Source: Amorphoplanes friuliensis DSM 7358 (GTDB taxonomy: Bacteria > Actinomycetota > Actinomycetes > Mycobacteriales > Micromonosporaceae). Taken from it: 64,000 bases of DNA. The DNA lies in contig NC_022657.1 in the NCBI RefSeq assembly GCF_000494755.1, forward strand, positions 4,936,001 through 5,000,000, given 5' to 3'. The notes below the pieces were generated by a model. The model was not told where the DNA came from, made no database searches, and worked only from the letters and a program-made list of their open reading frames with translations. Shown here piece after piece: positions 34,201 through 41,149 of the stretch. A program made the position numbers and the translations under genes. The first letter of the stretch is position 1; every line of letters starts with the position of its first letter.

Positions 34201-37200
34201 CGGACCAGCCGCTGTCGCACCACCGGTCACTCCCGCCGCCGGACCGGGCGCACCCACGGGTGTGTCCGCGGTCCCCGGTGACGGCCGTGTGACGGTCACG
34301 TTCACTCCCCCGGCATCCGACGGAGGCAGCACGATCACCGGCTACGAGGTGTCGGTCGACAACGGGACCACCTGGGCTGCGCTGGCCGGGACCGGCATCG
34401 TCACCGGGCTCACGAACGGCACGGCGTACACGATCCGGGTCCGTGCTCTCAGCGGCGCCGGCACCGGACCGGCCAGCGCGGCGGTCACCGTCACACCCGC
34501 GACCGTGCCCGCCTCCCCGACCGGCCTCAGCGCCGCCCCGGGTGACGCCTCGGCGACGGTCACCTTCAGCCCGCCGAACGCCGGTGGCAGCCCCATCACC
34601 CGGTACGAGATCTCCACCGACGACGGCGCCTCGTGGGCCACACTCGCCGTGGCCGGTACCGGCGCCACCCGCACCGGCATGGTCGACGGCCTGACCAACG
34701 GTGCCGAGGTGCAGGTCCGCGTCCGGGCCCGCAACGACGTCGGCCCCGGCGCACCGAGCGCGGCCGTGGCCGTGACACCGGTGACCGGGTTGCCGTCCGC
34801 GCCCGGCGACGTGACGGTCACCCCGGGCAACGCGTCGGTCTCGATCGCATTCACACCACCCACGGGCGGGGTCACCAGCTACGAGGTGTCCATCGACGAC
34901 GGTGTCACCTGGACCACCCTGGCCGGGAACGGCATCGTCGCCGGGCTGACCAACGGGACCGCGTACACGGTCCGGATCCGCGCCCGGAACGCGACCGGCG
35001 CCGGCCCGGCAAGTCCCGGATACGTCACGACACCGGCGACCACACCCGCGGCGCCGACCGCGCTGAGCGCCACCCGCGGACCGGGATCGGCGACGCTGAC
35101 CTTCACCCCGGGTGCGACCGGTGGCACACCGGTCACCTCCTACGAGACGTCGATCGACGGCGGGGCGACGTGGCAGACGCTGCAGGCCGGCGGCATTGTC
35201 ACGGGCCTGACCAACGGCACGGCGTACACGATCGCTGTCCGCGCCCGCAACGCCGTCGGGGCGGGCGCGATCGCCACGGTCACCGTCACACCCGCGACGA
35301 CCCCGGGTGCGCCCACGGCGGTGACCGCGGCCCGCGGTGATGCGTCGGCATCCGTCGCGTTCACGGCTCCGGCGTCCACGGGTGGAGCCGCCATCCTGCG
35401 CTACGAGGTGTCGGTCGACAACGGCACCACCTGGGCCACCCTGGCCGGCAACCGGATCGTCACCGGGCTCACGAACGGGACCGCGTACGCGATCAGGCTC
35501 CGTGCGGTCAACGAGGTCGGCGCCGGCGCACCCAGCGCGACGGCGAGCGTCACCCCCGCGACCACTCCGGGCGCGCCGACCGCGGTGGCTGTCTCACCCG
35601 GTGACGCCTCCGCCTCGGTGAACTTCACCGCGCCCGCCTCGACCGGTGGGGCCGCCATCACCGGCTACCAGGTGTCCACCGACAACGGCACCACGTGGGC
35701 AGCCCTGGCCGGCAACCGGATCGTCACCGGGCTCACGAACGGCACCGCGTACCTGATCAGGGTTCGCGCGGTCAACGAGGTCGGCACCGGCGCACCCAGC
35801 GCGGCCACGACGGTGACCCCCGCGGTCGCGCTGCCGGGCGCGCCGACCGGGCTGACCGTCACCCGCGGGGACGGCTCGGCCACGGTGGCCTTCACCGCGG
35901 GCGGCGGCGACCCGGTCAGCTACGAGGTGTCGGCCGACGGCGGCGTGACCTGGACGGCGCTGGCCGCCGACCGCGTCGTGACCGGCCTGACCAACGGCAC
36001 CACCTACGCGATCGCCGTCCGCGCGGTCAACCCCGCCGGCGCCGGACCCGCCACCCCGGCGGTCACGGTCACCCCGGCGACGCTGCCCGGCGCACCGACG
36101 CTGGGCTCGGTCGTCTTCACCACCACCAGCGTCACCATCACGTTCACCGCGCCCGCCACCGACGGCGGCAGCCCTGTCACCGCCTACGAGCTCTCCCTCG
36201 ACGGCGGCGCAACCTTCAACCCCGTCACCCCCACCGGTACGGGCACACTGACGGTCACCGTCACCGGCCTGACCAGCGGAACCGTGTACGCGGTGGCCCT
36301 GCGCGCCCGCAACGCCGTCGGCGCCGGACCGGCCGACAGCGAGTTCGCCGCGTCCACCCCGCCCGCCGCACCGACCCAGCTGGCGGTGACCCGCGGCGAC
36401 GCGTCCGCCACCCTCACCTTCACCCCGCCCGACGACGAGACGATCACCGGATATCAGGTGTCCACCGACAACGGCGCGACCTGGACCGACCTCGCCGTCG
36501 AGGGCACCTCACCGCTGACCGCCACGGTGACCGGCCTCGACAACACCAGCACGTACCGCTTCCGCGTGCGGGCGGTCAACGAGGCCGGCCCCGGACGGGC
36601 CAGCGACGCCGTCACGTCCACGGTCGCCACGGCACCGGGTGCACCCCAGGCTGTGACCGCCACCGGGCGTACGTCGTCGATCCTCGTGACGTGGGCGCCG
36701 CCGGACAACAGCCCGGTGCCCGTCACCGGGTACCGGGCCGTGGCCTCCCCCGGGCCGGCCACGTGCACCACCGGACCCAGCGAGACGTCCTGTGTGCTCG
36801 GCGGCCGGGCCGGAGTCGAGTACACCGTGCGGGTGGTCGCCCTCAGCACCGGCGGCTCGACAACCTCCACCGCATCAGCCACCGCGACGCCGGTCGCACC
36901 GTCCCTGCCCACCGCACCGCCGTCGTCCGCGCCGTCGCTGACCACGGCCGACGGCGATATCACCACGGCCGTACCCGGGCAGGAGATCGTGCTCGTCGGC
37001 GACGGCTTCGCGCCGCACTCGACGGTCCAGATCGCGGTCTACTCCAAGCCGCAGCTGCTCGACACGGTCGTGACCGATGCCGACGGCTCGTTCCGGAAGC
37101 TCGTCCGCCTCCCGGCCGGCCTGGCTGCCGGACAGCACACACTGCTGGCCACCGGCGTCGACCCCGACGGGAACGTGCTGGTCCGCACGCTGAGCGTGAC

Positions 37201-37363
37201 CGTAAAGGCCGCGACGTCCGCACCCACGGCCCCATCAGTCGACCCGGAGCCGGGCACTTCCATGCCGAAGACCGGCCAGAACATCGCCCTCGTGGCCGCC
37301 CTCGGCCTCCTGATGATCTGCGTCGGCACCGGCCTGGTCCTCGTCCGCCGCGACCGCCGCTGA
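25250..37363 (+). CDS. Giant cell-wall protein: NHL-like propeller, 39 fibronectin type III repeats, sorting signal
   Basis: About 4037 residues. ATG 25250 has AGGAG upstream and starts a signal peptide ending PAAAA (about residue 36); GTG 25211 is less likely. Residues 37-368 form an NHL-like propeller (VTSLAVDGSGNLFVGDSGS, SSLAVDTSGNLYIGDTGNNR). From about 369 to 3883 I count 39 FN3 domains of 85-97 residues, each with P-x2-P-T-G, GYEVSTDNGTTW, a TGLTNGTTY turn and VRVRAVN. A TIG/Ig-like domain follows (GQEIVLVGDGFAPHS), then a Pro-rich spacer, MPKTG (4005-4009), a hydrophobic span and RRDRR. This is a sortase-type anchor with Met in place of Leu. It is probably an extended surface fibre or adhesin. 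Only a handful of cysteines are present. Antisense ORFs inside it are codon-bias artefacts. Confidence 0.9.
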   Translation: MAVRRVSGPRRSVAMAAVVALAVLSSVIGLASPAAAAGGFVLSIYGGTGAAAAPVAGPVSASPIGRPDAMTSDAAGNVYVYVRSACRVVKISPAGVLSPVAGSGTCGTGSAGDALQSALSTNVTSLAVDGSGNLFVGDSGSARIYKVTPGGTLSVFAGNGTVGATTNGSATLSSVVPDSLAVDSTGTVFVGYVGRASVLKITAAGALTRYAGTGNAGLTLPGISTLANLNKPSSLAVDTSGNLYIGDTGNNRIYLVTTGQILSAFAGNGTTGSPVPGSTSSPVPTPAAMTFDSASTLYVAESSSRQILSFTLSGNGAPSLVAGSGGTGTPNPGTATSSPLGTVTALTATAPSSLVVGDSTYNYLLRIAAPTAPDAPTGLSAVPGPSRAVLTFSPPAGNGGSAITGYEVSTNNGTSWAALTVTGSTTRTGTVTGLTNGTAYTVRVRALNAIGNGAASAATTVTPATAPDAPYGLVVLAGDAAAALSFSPPLSNGGSAITGYEVSTDTGSSWTPIATTAGLLGVRNGSVTGLTNGISYTFQVRAANVVGAGPATAGVSATPRGAPYAPTALTATTGNAQATLTFTTPPDGGNTILGYQVSTDDGATWSGLVVSTSGTTNTATLTNLSNGTVYPVRVRALNLAGAGVPSAATTVSLAALVPDAPTGLVATAGDTTIGLSFAPPASTGGSALTGYEASTDNGTTWVPITTAAGLLGVRTATLTGLTNGTAYAVRVRAVNAVGPSPAGGSAAATPRGAPYAPTGLTAVAGDRQIGVTFTTPGDGGSAILGYQVSTDNGATWSGLAVTTSGTTNTATVTGLTNGVAYTVKVRAASLLGTGAASPGVPVVLQALVPGAPTGLVALAGDTTIALSFAPPATDGGSAITGYEASTDNGTTWAPITTAAGLLGTRTATLTGLTNGTTYAVRVRAVNAVGPGPAGTSVNATPKGAPYAPTGLSAVAGNTQATVTFTTPRDGGNPILGYQVSTDDGTTWSNLAVTTSGTTNTGAVGGLTNGTTYAIRVRAVSLGGTGAASAGTAVVLPALVPAAPTALFATAGDTTISVSFAPPATNGGAVITGYEASTDNGTTWAPITTAAGLLGNRTATLTGLTNGVTYTVRVRATNAAGASATSDSTTATPRGTPYAPAGLSAVPGNGQAVLTFTTPGDGGYPILGYQVSTDDGATWTTLTVATSGTDNTGTVTGLANGTTYAIRVRARNLAGAGTPSAATAVIPATVPGAPTAVAAAAGNTQITVTFTPPAATGGRPITGYEVSTDNGTTWAALPDSGLVTGLTNGVAYAVRVRAVNAVGAGTASASTTVTPIPATPDPPTGLAAERGDRSALLTFTPPVMTGTSPISGYEVSTDDGTSWAALASDRRVTGLTNGTAYTIRVRAVNASGAGPAGAAVTVTPATLPGAPTGLTVTIGDTRAVLAFTAPGDTGGDPITGYEVSTDDGTTWAPLAANRTVTGLTNGASYTFRVRAVNSVGPGPATAGSTATPATTPGAPTGVTATPGDNRAVVTFTPPASDGGSPITGYEVSTDDGVSWDTLAADGTVTGLSNNTTYTIRVRALNAAGPGPAGAATSVTPVDGLPGAPTALVAARGDRSTTLTFTAPADPGSSAISGYEVSTDNGASWAALAPDRRVTGLANGTTYTVQVRAVNDAGAGPASGGATVTPAAAPGAPAEVRASRGNRSATLTFTAPVNDGGDPITGYQVSTDNGATWVTLAGDRTVTGLTNGTTYAIRVRAVNGVGPGTPSAPVTVTPATSSGAPTALVAVRGNGSAALSFTAPDDTGGDPVTGYQVSTDNGVTWASLAGDRVVTGLTNGVTYTIRVRAVNSSGPGAASAPALVTPATAPGMPTGLSATAGDGTATLMFRAPDDGGDQITGYEVSVDDGTTWAALAGDHIVTGLTNATTYTVRIRALNSAGTGPPSASATVTPIAGVPGAPTGLTAVRGDSSVTLTWTAPADPGSSAITGYDVSTDAGVTWTALAGDGIVTGLTNGTAYDFWVRARNAVGPGPASDSVTATPATTPQAPTALTANPGDTTVTLAFRAPVDDGGAVIIGYDVSTDDGGTWAALPGDRTITGLTNGNAYTIRVRAVNDVGAGPAGDPVTATPSQGRPGVVTGLSATAGNTTATLSFTAPADPGSSAITGYDVTIDGGVTWTPLAGNRVVTGLTNGTAYFIAVRARNSTGAGPAGAEVMVIPVTTSAAPTGLTADAGDSVATLTFTAPADTGGDPVTGYEVSTDNGTTWSPLTVSGTTTLTGTVTGLTNGTPYPVRVRALTAAGPGAPSDSVTVTPATAADAPASFAVTAGDSSLQLMFSPPASDGGNPVTGYEVSVDDGTTWAAVAGDRIVTGLTNGVTYQVRVRAVTAAGPGAATDAVTITPVGGLPGAPTGLSVTRGDRSATATFTPPADPGSSAITGYEVSTDDGWNWAPLAPSGVIPALTNGTTYVVRVRAVNTTGAGPAGDGVPVTPAAVPGPPTGLRVTAGDTTATVAFTAPADDGGAAITGYEVSTDNGVTWAALANDRRIPGLTNGTTYSVRVRAVNDVGAGPAGAAVTVTPRALPGAPTDVTATPGNASATIAFTPPADGGATITGYEVSTDNGATWRSLAANGTVPDLTNGTTYTVRIRARNSAGAGPASAAVTVTPAAVPGAPTDLTAVPGDGTATLSFTAPAAGGSAITGYDVSTDDGVTWAPLAGGVVTGLTNGDTYTVRVRARNSVGAGPASNPVTVTPATVPDAPAGLTATPGNASISVTFSPPADGGSPITGYEASSNNGTTWSPLTVSGATTRTGTLTGLDNGTTYAVRVRARNSAGAGPASANATATPTAGLPGTPGGVSVARGNASATVTFTPGGGTVTGYQVSTDDGETWRTLPADGTITGLTNGVTYAVRIRAVNNSGTSAASPSVTVTPATTPGAPTQVTAVRGDRSATLTFTPPAGDGGAPITGYETSVDGGDTWTVLGDDGVVGGLSNGTAYTIRVRARNDVGAGPAAVAPPVTPAAGPGAPTGVSAVPGDGRVTVTFTPPASDGGSTITGYEVSVDNGTTWAALAGTGIVTGLTNGTAYTIRVRALSGAGTGPASAAVTVTPATVPASPTGLSAAPGDASATVTFSPPNAGGSPITRYEISTDDGASWATLAVAGTGATRTGMVDGLTNGAEVQVRVRARNDVGPGAPSAAVAVTPVTGLPSAPGDVTVTPGNASVSIAFTPPTGGVTSYEVSIDDGVTWTTLAGNGIVAGLTNGTAYTVRIRARNATGAGPASPGYVTTPATTPAAPTALSATRGPGSATLTFTPGATGGTPVTSYETSIDGGATWQTLQAGGIVTGLTNGTAYTIAVRARNAVGAGAIATVTVTPATTPGAPTAVTAARGDASASVAFTAPASTGGAAILRYEVSVDNGTTWATLAGNRIVTGLTNGTAYAIRLRAVNEVGAGAPSATASVTPATTPGAPTAVAVSPGDASASVNFTAPASTGGAAITGYQVSTDNGTTWAALAGNRIVTGLTNGTAYLIRVRAVNEVGTGAPSAATTVTPAVALPGAPTGLTVTRGDGSATVAFTAGGGDPVSYEVSADGGVTWTALAADRVVTGLTNGTTYAIAVRAVNPAGAGPATPAVTVTPATLPGAPTLGSVVFTTTSVTITFTAPATDGGSPVTAYELSLDGGATFNPVTPTGTGTLTVTVTGLTSGTVYAVALRARNAVGAGPADSEFAASTPPAAPTQLAVTRGDASATLTFTPPDDETITGYQVSTDNGATWTDLAVEGTSPLTATVTGLDNTSTYRFRVRAVNEAGPGRASDAVTSTVATAPGAPQAVTATGRTSSILVTWAPPDNSPVPVTGYRAVASPGPATCTTGPSETSCVLGGRAGVEYTVRVVALSTGGSTTSTASATATPVAPSLPTAPPSSAPSLTTADGDITTAVPGQEIVLVGDGFAPHSTVQIAVYSKPQLLDTVVTDADGSFRKLVRLPAGLAAGQHTLLATGVDPDGNVLVRTLSVTVKAATSAPTAPSVDPEPGTSMPKTGQNIALVAALGLLMICVGTGLVLVRRDRR
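26641..28933 (+). repeat. 573-bp alternating A/B super-repeat inside the FN3 region (4 copies)
   Basis: FN3 domains 2-9 alternate between two types. Type A contains ITTAAGLLG before the TLTGLTNG turn; type B starts GAPYAP and has ILGYQVSTDDGATW and TSGTTNT. The pair repeats at 573 bp (191 residues): the CTGGTG at the start of type A falls at 27215, 27788 and 28361, and a more diverged copy lies before them. This implies growth by duplication of a two-domain unit, unlike the single-domain copies downstream. Confidence 0.8.
35297..35824 (+). repeat. Recent 264-bp tandem duplication of one FN3 domain
   Basis: FN3 domains 34 and 35 start at about 35297 and 35561, exactly 264 bp apart. They share TAPASTGGAAI, DNGTTWA, LAGNRIVTGLTNGTAY and RAVNEVG with long identical nucleotide runs. 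They look like the youngest copy pair in the gene, a sign of ongoing unequal recombination. Confidence 0.75.
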
Positions 37364-37407
37364 CCTCCGAGCAGGAGGAGCGTGACGCTCTGCGGTTCGA
37401 TGGTGCG

Positions 37408-37953
37408 ATGTCGCACTCAGATGTTCGGTTCACCGAGCGGTTGCGCCTCGAATCGATGGACGTCCGCCACGCTGATGACCTGTTCGCTCTGTATCGAGAT
37501 CCTGCCGTGGCCGAGTGGTACGGGGAGTGGACGCGCGAGCAGATCGACCTGGAGGTGGCCCGGACAGCCCGGTGCTGGAGAGTCGACGGAGTCCACAAGT
37601 GGATGGCATACGACCGGGTGACGGACGAGGTGGTCGGACGAGGTGGTCTGTCCCGGAAACACCTCGACGGCGACGAACACCTGGAACTCGGGTGGGCCTT
37701 GCACCAGCGGTTCTGGGGGCACGGTTACGCCGCTGAGATCGGGCGCGCCGGCTTGAGGATGGCCTTCGACGAACTCGATGCGGATGAAGTCGTGTCCTTC
37801 ACCGAGACGCGGAACAAACGTTCGCGGGCTGTCATGGAAAGGCTCGGCTTTCACTACCGCCGGAACTTCTCCCTCCGGGGGGAGCCATTCGCTCTGTACG
37901 CCTTCCCTCGCCCCGAGCAACCACCGACCACGGCCGGTGCTTCCGCTGAGTGA
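37408..37953 (+). CDS. GNAT-family N-acetyltransferase
   Basis: A 181-residue RimJ/RimL-type acetyltransferase: FTERLRLESMDVRHADDLFALYRDP at the start (in two strands), VVGRGGLSRKHLDGDEHLELGWAL, and the acetyl-CoA loop RFWGHGYAAEIGRAGL, then RSRAVMERLGF. This subgroup acetylates small amines or protein N-termini. ATG 37408 starts the conserved part, but the only strong ribosome-site sequence (AGGAGGAG, 37373-37380) is 28 bases upstream, so the start is not fully certain. It lies 44 bases after the giant gene on the same strand and may be read from it. Confidence 0.85.
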   Translation: MSHSDVRFTERLRLESMDVRHADDLFALYRDPAVAEWYGEWTREQIDLEVARTARCWRVDGVHKWMAYDRVTDEVVGRGGLSRKHLDGDEHLELGWALHQRFWGHGYAAEIGRAGLRMAFDELDADEVVSFTETRNKRSRAVMERLGFHYRRNFSLRGEPFALYAFPRPEQPPTTAGASAE

Positions 37954-38019
37954 TACGCCGCTCGCCGGCAGAACCGGAACCCAGCACGAGGTGAGCCGGG
38001 CGCGCTTGAGTGGCCCTGT

Positions 38020-38050
38020 GCAGGCCCAACTTCCTTGAAGTTGGGCCTGC
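38020..38050. terminator. Strong bidirectional terminator
   Basis: GCAGGCCCAACTTC and GAAGTTGGGCCTGC form a perfect 14-bp stem with a 3-base loop. It lies between the convergent acetyltransferase (stop 37953) and GH5 gene (stop 38068) and is the clearest hairpin in the window. Confidence 0.85.
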
Positions 38051-38067
38051 GCCCGGGATCGGGACTG

Positions 38068-39513
38068 TCAGGAGGACGGGAAGTTGTCCGCCGGGGTGCG
38101 GATGTGGTCGCGGACCCAGACGCCCGCGGGCTTGAGGCGCGACGTACCGGCGTACGGGCCGTTGGGGCACGTGCCCGGGGTGAAGACCGCGCCGGAGCGG
38201 CTGTCGTCGGAGTAGTTCCAGTTGGTCCAGCTGATCTTCTTCTGGGCCATCAGGTCGAGGTACTGCTGCGACCGCGTGAAGTTGTTCGCACCGTCACCGG
38301 AAGCGGTCTGGGTGCCGAACTCGGTCACGAAGACGGGGATCCGGTCGGCCGCCCGCGACAGGGTGTTCAGGTACTCGGTGCCGTGCGAGCCGGCGTAGAA
38401 GTGGAACGTGTACATGATGTTGGTGGCGTTGACCGGGTTGTTGATGATGTCGGTCTCGCTGCCGCCGTCCGAGACACCCAGCGAGGCCCAGCCGTGCGTG
38501 CCCAGCAGGATCACGGCGTCGGGGTCGGCCGCGCGGACCACCGGGATGATCGCCTCGTGGTACGCCTTGATCCGCGACCACGGCGTCTCGTTGGGCTCGT
38601 TGGCGACGTCGTAGAGGATGTTCGGCTTGCTGCCGTGCCGCTGTGCGATCTCGGTGAAGAACGTCTTGGCCATCGCCAGGTTGGCGTTCGGGTCACCGGG
38701 TGTGAGCTGGTGCCAGTCGACGATCACGTACATGCCGCGGGCGCTGACCTGCTCGATCAGCGTGTGCATCCGGTCGGTGAACAGCCGCGGGTTGGTCTCG
38801 TAGCCACCCTCCTGGACGTACATGGACAGTCGCACGTGGTCGGCGCCCCAGTCGCCGGCGAGCGCGTCGAGGGACGCGTCGTTCACGCACTGGGGGTACC
38901 ACTGCAGGCCGTGGGTGCTCATGCCGCGCAGCTGGATCGGCTGGCCGTACCGGTTGCAGAGTTTGACACCGCAGACCCGCAGCTGGCCGTTCTGCGCGAC
39001 CGGCGTGACGCCGGTCGGCGGTGGTGTGGTGGCGCCGTCGACGACGGTCAGCCGGTCGAGGTTGGGGCCGCCGTTCGCCGTGGTGGCGGTGGCGAGCACG
39101 GTGTTGGTGCCGGCGCGCAGGGTCGCGGTGACCGTGGCCTCCTGCCAGGTGGTCCAGGCGCCGGTGCCGGCAAACGTGACCGCCCCGCTGACGTCGGTGC
39201 CGTTGACGGTGATGCGCATCGGCCGGTTGACGGTCGTGCCGTTGGCAAAACGGAACCGCAGGGTGGCGCTGCCGGCCACCGCCTGCGGGGACCACTGCAC
39301 GGCACTGCCGACGGCGTTGTCGGTGTTGACGAAGCCGCTGCCGAGGTAGCCGGCGTGGTTGGACTCCACCACACCGGCGGTGATCGTGGCGGATTCGGCC
39401 TCGTACGCCGTGGTCGCCGCGTCGGCCCGCCCGCCGGCGAACACCAGCCCGCCGCCGACCAGGGCGACGGCGGCCAGCGCGGCTGCCTGCGTACGGAATC
39501 TGGGTCTTCTCAT
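38068..39513 (-). CDS. Secreted GH5-family glycanase (endoglucanase-like) with CBM
   Basis: A 481-residue exported enzyme. A signal peptide (RTQAAALAAVALVGGGLVF, cleavage after ADA near 32) is followed by a CBM35/CBM6-type domain (YEAESATITAG to LDRLTVVDG, about 37-160), a PPPTGVTP linker, and a GH5 barrel (about 175-475). Within the barrel, Glu306 in NEP is the acid/base and Glu398 in VTEFG the nucleophile; RGMSTHGLQW and MYVIVDWHQ are also typical of bacterial GH5_2 endoglucanases. It should cut beta-1,4-glucans outside the cell. ATG 39513 directly precedes the signal peptide. An 18-bp near-palindrome about 100 bases upstream could be its operator. Confidence 0.9.
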   Translation of the reverse strand: MRRPRFRTQAAALAAVALVGGGLVFAGGRADAATTAYEAESATITAGVVESNHAGYLGSGFVNTDNAVGSAVQWSPQAVAGSATLRFRFANGTTVNRPMRITVNGTDVSGAVTFAGTGAWTTWQEATVTATLRAGTNTVLATATTANGGPNLDRLTVVDGATTPPPTGVTPVAQNGQLRVCGVKLCNRYGQPIQLRGMSTHGLQWYPQCVNDASLDALAGDWGADHVRLSMYVQEGGYETNPRLFTDRMHTLIEQVSARGMYVIVDWHQLTPGDPNANLAMAKTFFTEIAQRHGSKPNILYDVANEPNETPWSRIKAYHEAIIPVVRAADPDAVILLGTHGWASLGVSDGGSETDIINNPVNATNIMYTFHFYAGSHGTEYLNTLSRAADRIPVFVTEFGTQTASGDGANNFTRSQQYLDLMAQKKISWTNWNYSDDSRSGAVFTPGTCPNGPYAGTSRLKPAGVWVRDHIRTPADNFPSS

Positions 39514-39612
39514 GGGGGTGCCGCCTGACTCGAGGGGATTGTTAAACTCTTTGCCAGAGTGATGCCCGTCGATGCTAGAGCGGTAGCCCAGGAAGTTCAA
39601 GGGACTGTACGG

Positions 39613-39630
39613 CGTCCACGTACATGGACG
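39613..39630. promoter_or_regulatory. 18-bp near-palindrome CGTCCACGTACATGGACG upstream of the GH5 gene
   Basis: Sixteen of 18 positions are symmetric. It lies 100 bases upstream of the GH5 start, in the only gap before the FAD monooxygenase gene's end. It could be a sugar-responsive LacI/GntR-type operator. It does not match the CebR consensus, and no regulator gene is adjacent. Confidence 0.35.
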
Positions 39631-39639
39631 ACCTGAATG

Positions 39640-39667
39640 CAAAAGGAAGCCGCCCCGGAGAGCGGCT
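39640..39667 (-). terminator. Intrinsic terminator after the FAD monooxygenase gene
   Basis: On the minus strand AGCCGC, an 8-base loop and GCGGCT are followed by TTCCTTTTGC, a T-rich tail. It starts four bases after the stop of the monooxygenase gene, in the right direction. Confidence 0.65.
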
Positions 39668-39670
39668 GTG

Positions 39671-41149
39671 TCAGTTCAGGGTTCCGTGCAGGAAGCGGTC
39701 GGGGCGGGCCACCGTCACGCTGCCCGGGCGTCCCGCCAGGAGTCCGTCGAGGTCGTCGATCGGCAGGCAGCCCGGCGCCGCGTCCGGGTGGTGCAGGGCG
39801 AGCAGCACCGCGTCGTTCGGGATGTCACCGGCCACGGTGCGCGGGTCACAGCCGTGTCCGATGTAGACCCAGCGGTAACGGATGACCTCGTCGAGGCGTA
39901 CCGGTGGGCCTCCGGCGACGCTGACCCGGGGATTGGGCAGGACCCGGCCGGCATCGGGAAGCGGGCCGGCCACGGTTTTTGACAGCCGGCGGGCGGGCAT
40001 CGGCTCGCGGCCGAGCCGGGACCTGAGACCGGGCAGGGAGGCCAGGGCCCGCAGGGCACCCCGGCTGAGCCGCATCGTCGTCCGGTTGCGGGTCTGCACC
40101 AGCCGGCCGATACGCAGAGCCAGCGCCGTGGAACGCTCGACGTCGGGCCGGCGTTCGCGTTCGTAGGCGTCGAGCACGTGCGGGTCGCCACCGTCGACCA
40201 CGTCGGCGAGCCGCCAGGCCAGCGCGATCACGTCGCGGATCCCCATGCCCAGACCGAGGCCCGCGAACGGCGGCATGGCATGGGCGGCGTCACCGGCCAG
40301 CAGCACCCGCCCGGCCCGCCACCGCTCGGCCGTCCGGGCGTAGAACGTGTAGACCGCCGTCCGCTCGATGTCCAGGTCGGCGGGATCCACCCAGGCGCTG
40401 ATCAGCGACCGCACGATCTCGTCGTGCGGTTCCTCACCCGGCAGCAGCATCCACTCCCAGCGCCAGCGATCCCGCTGGGACATGGCCACCTGCGGGCGTG
40501 CCGGATCGAGCACAAACGCGATGCTCGCGCCGCCGTCGACCGCGCCACCGACCCCGGGTGTGACGGCGGCACCCGGCCGGACAGCGGCGTCGACGACGAG
40601 CCACGGCTGCTCGAACGTCTCGCCGGGGAAGCCGACGCCGGCCGCCGTGCGTACCGTGCTGCCCGTGCCGTCGCAGCCCACCAGCCACCGGGCGGTCACG
40701 CGCCGGCCGTCGTCGAGCACCGCGGTCACCCGGTCGTCGTCCTGCTCGACGGCAGACACGCCGCGCCCGGAAAGAACCTCCGCCTTGGTGGCGGCGGCGC
40801 GCAGACCCGCTTCCAGAGCAGGCTGGTCGAGGCGCACGATCTGCGGCAGCCCGTACGCCAGGGCGGTGTGCTCGATCAGGAAGAGTGGCCGATGGTCCGG
40901 GCCGACGGCACCGTTGCGGGCCAGCGGCGTCGCCCACGTCTCCAGCGGTGGCATGCCCGGAATCACTGACAGCGCGCGGATCGCCTCGATGTCGAGCACG
41001 GCGGCCCGGGGCTTGGGATAAGGCCGATCCTGCGGCTCGACCACCACCGTCGGCACACCCCGGCTGCTGAGCAGTGCGGCCAGCGCCGCGCCGACCGGAC
41101 CCATCCCGGCCACGATGACGGCGGTGTCCGTGGTGTCACTCGGATCCAT
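39671..41149 (-). CDS. FAD-dependent aromatic monooxygenase (MhpA/PHBH-like)
   Basis: A 492-residue class A flavin monooxygenase. VAGMGPVGAALAALLSSRG is the FAD-binding beta-alpha-beta motif, VGCDGTGSTVR the DG fingerprint, and GRVLLAGDAAHAMPP the second FAD motif. The C-terminal part (from about 370) is a thioredoxin-like extension common to phenol- and polyketide-hydroxylating enzymes. It needs NAD(P)H and hydroxylates an aromatic or polyketide substrate. ATG 41149 lies within the last codons of the TetR gene (14-bp overlap), so the regulator and monooxygenase form one operon. A terminator follows. Confidence 0.9.
   Translation of the reverse strand: MDPSDTTDTAVIVAGMGPVGAALAALLSSRGVPTVVVEPQDRPYPKPRAAVLDIEAIRALSVIPGMPPLETWATPLARNGAVGPDHRPLFLIEHTALAYGLPQIVRLDQPALEAGLRAAATKAEVLSGRGVSAVEQDDDRVTAVLDDGRRVTARWLVGCDGTGSTVRTAAGVGFPGETFEQPWLVVDAAVRPGAAVTPGVGGAVDGGASIAFVLDPARPQVAMSQRDRWRWEWMLLPGEEPHDEIVRSLISAWVDPADLDIERTAVYTFYARTAERWRAGRVLLAGDAAHAMPPFAGLGLGMGIRDVIALAWRLADVVDGGDPHVLDAYERERRPDVERSTALALRIGRLVQTRNRTTMRLSRGALRALASLPGLRSRLGREPMPARRLSKTVAGPLPDAGRVLPNPRVSVAGGPPVRLDEVIRYRWVYIGHGCDPRTVAGDIPNDAVLLALHHPDAAPGCLPIDDLDGLLAGRPGSVTVARPDRFLHGTLN

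Noticed and set aside
27136..36966. Many long minus-strand ORFs across the giant gene
   Set aside because: They mirror the FN3 repeats (same phase in every copy), have no start signals, and read as Pro/Val/Ala-rich low-complexity protein. They follow from GC-rich codon bias on the plus strand.
35695..37407. Very long N-terminal extension of the acetyltransferase frame
   Set aside because: The part before 37408 is antiphase to the giant gene and has no domain; the GNAT fold starts at 37408.
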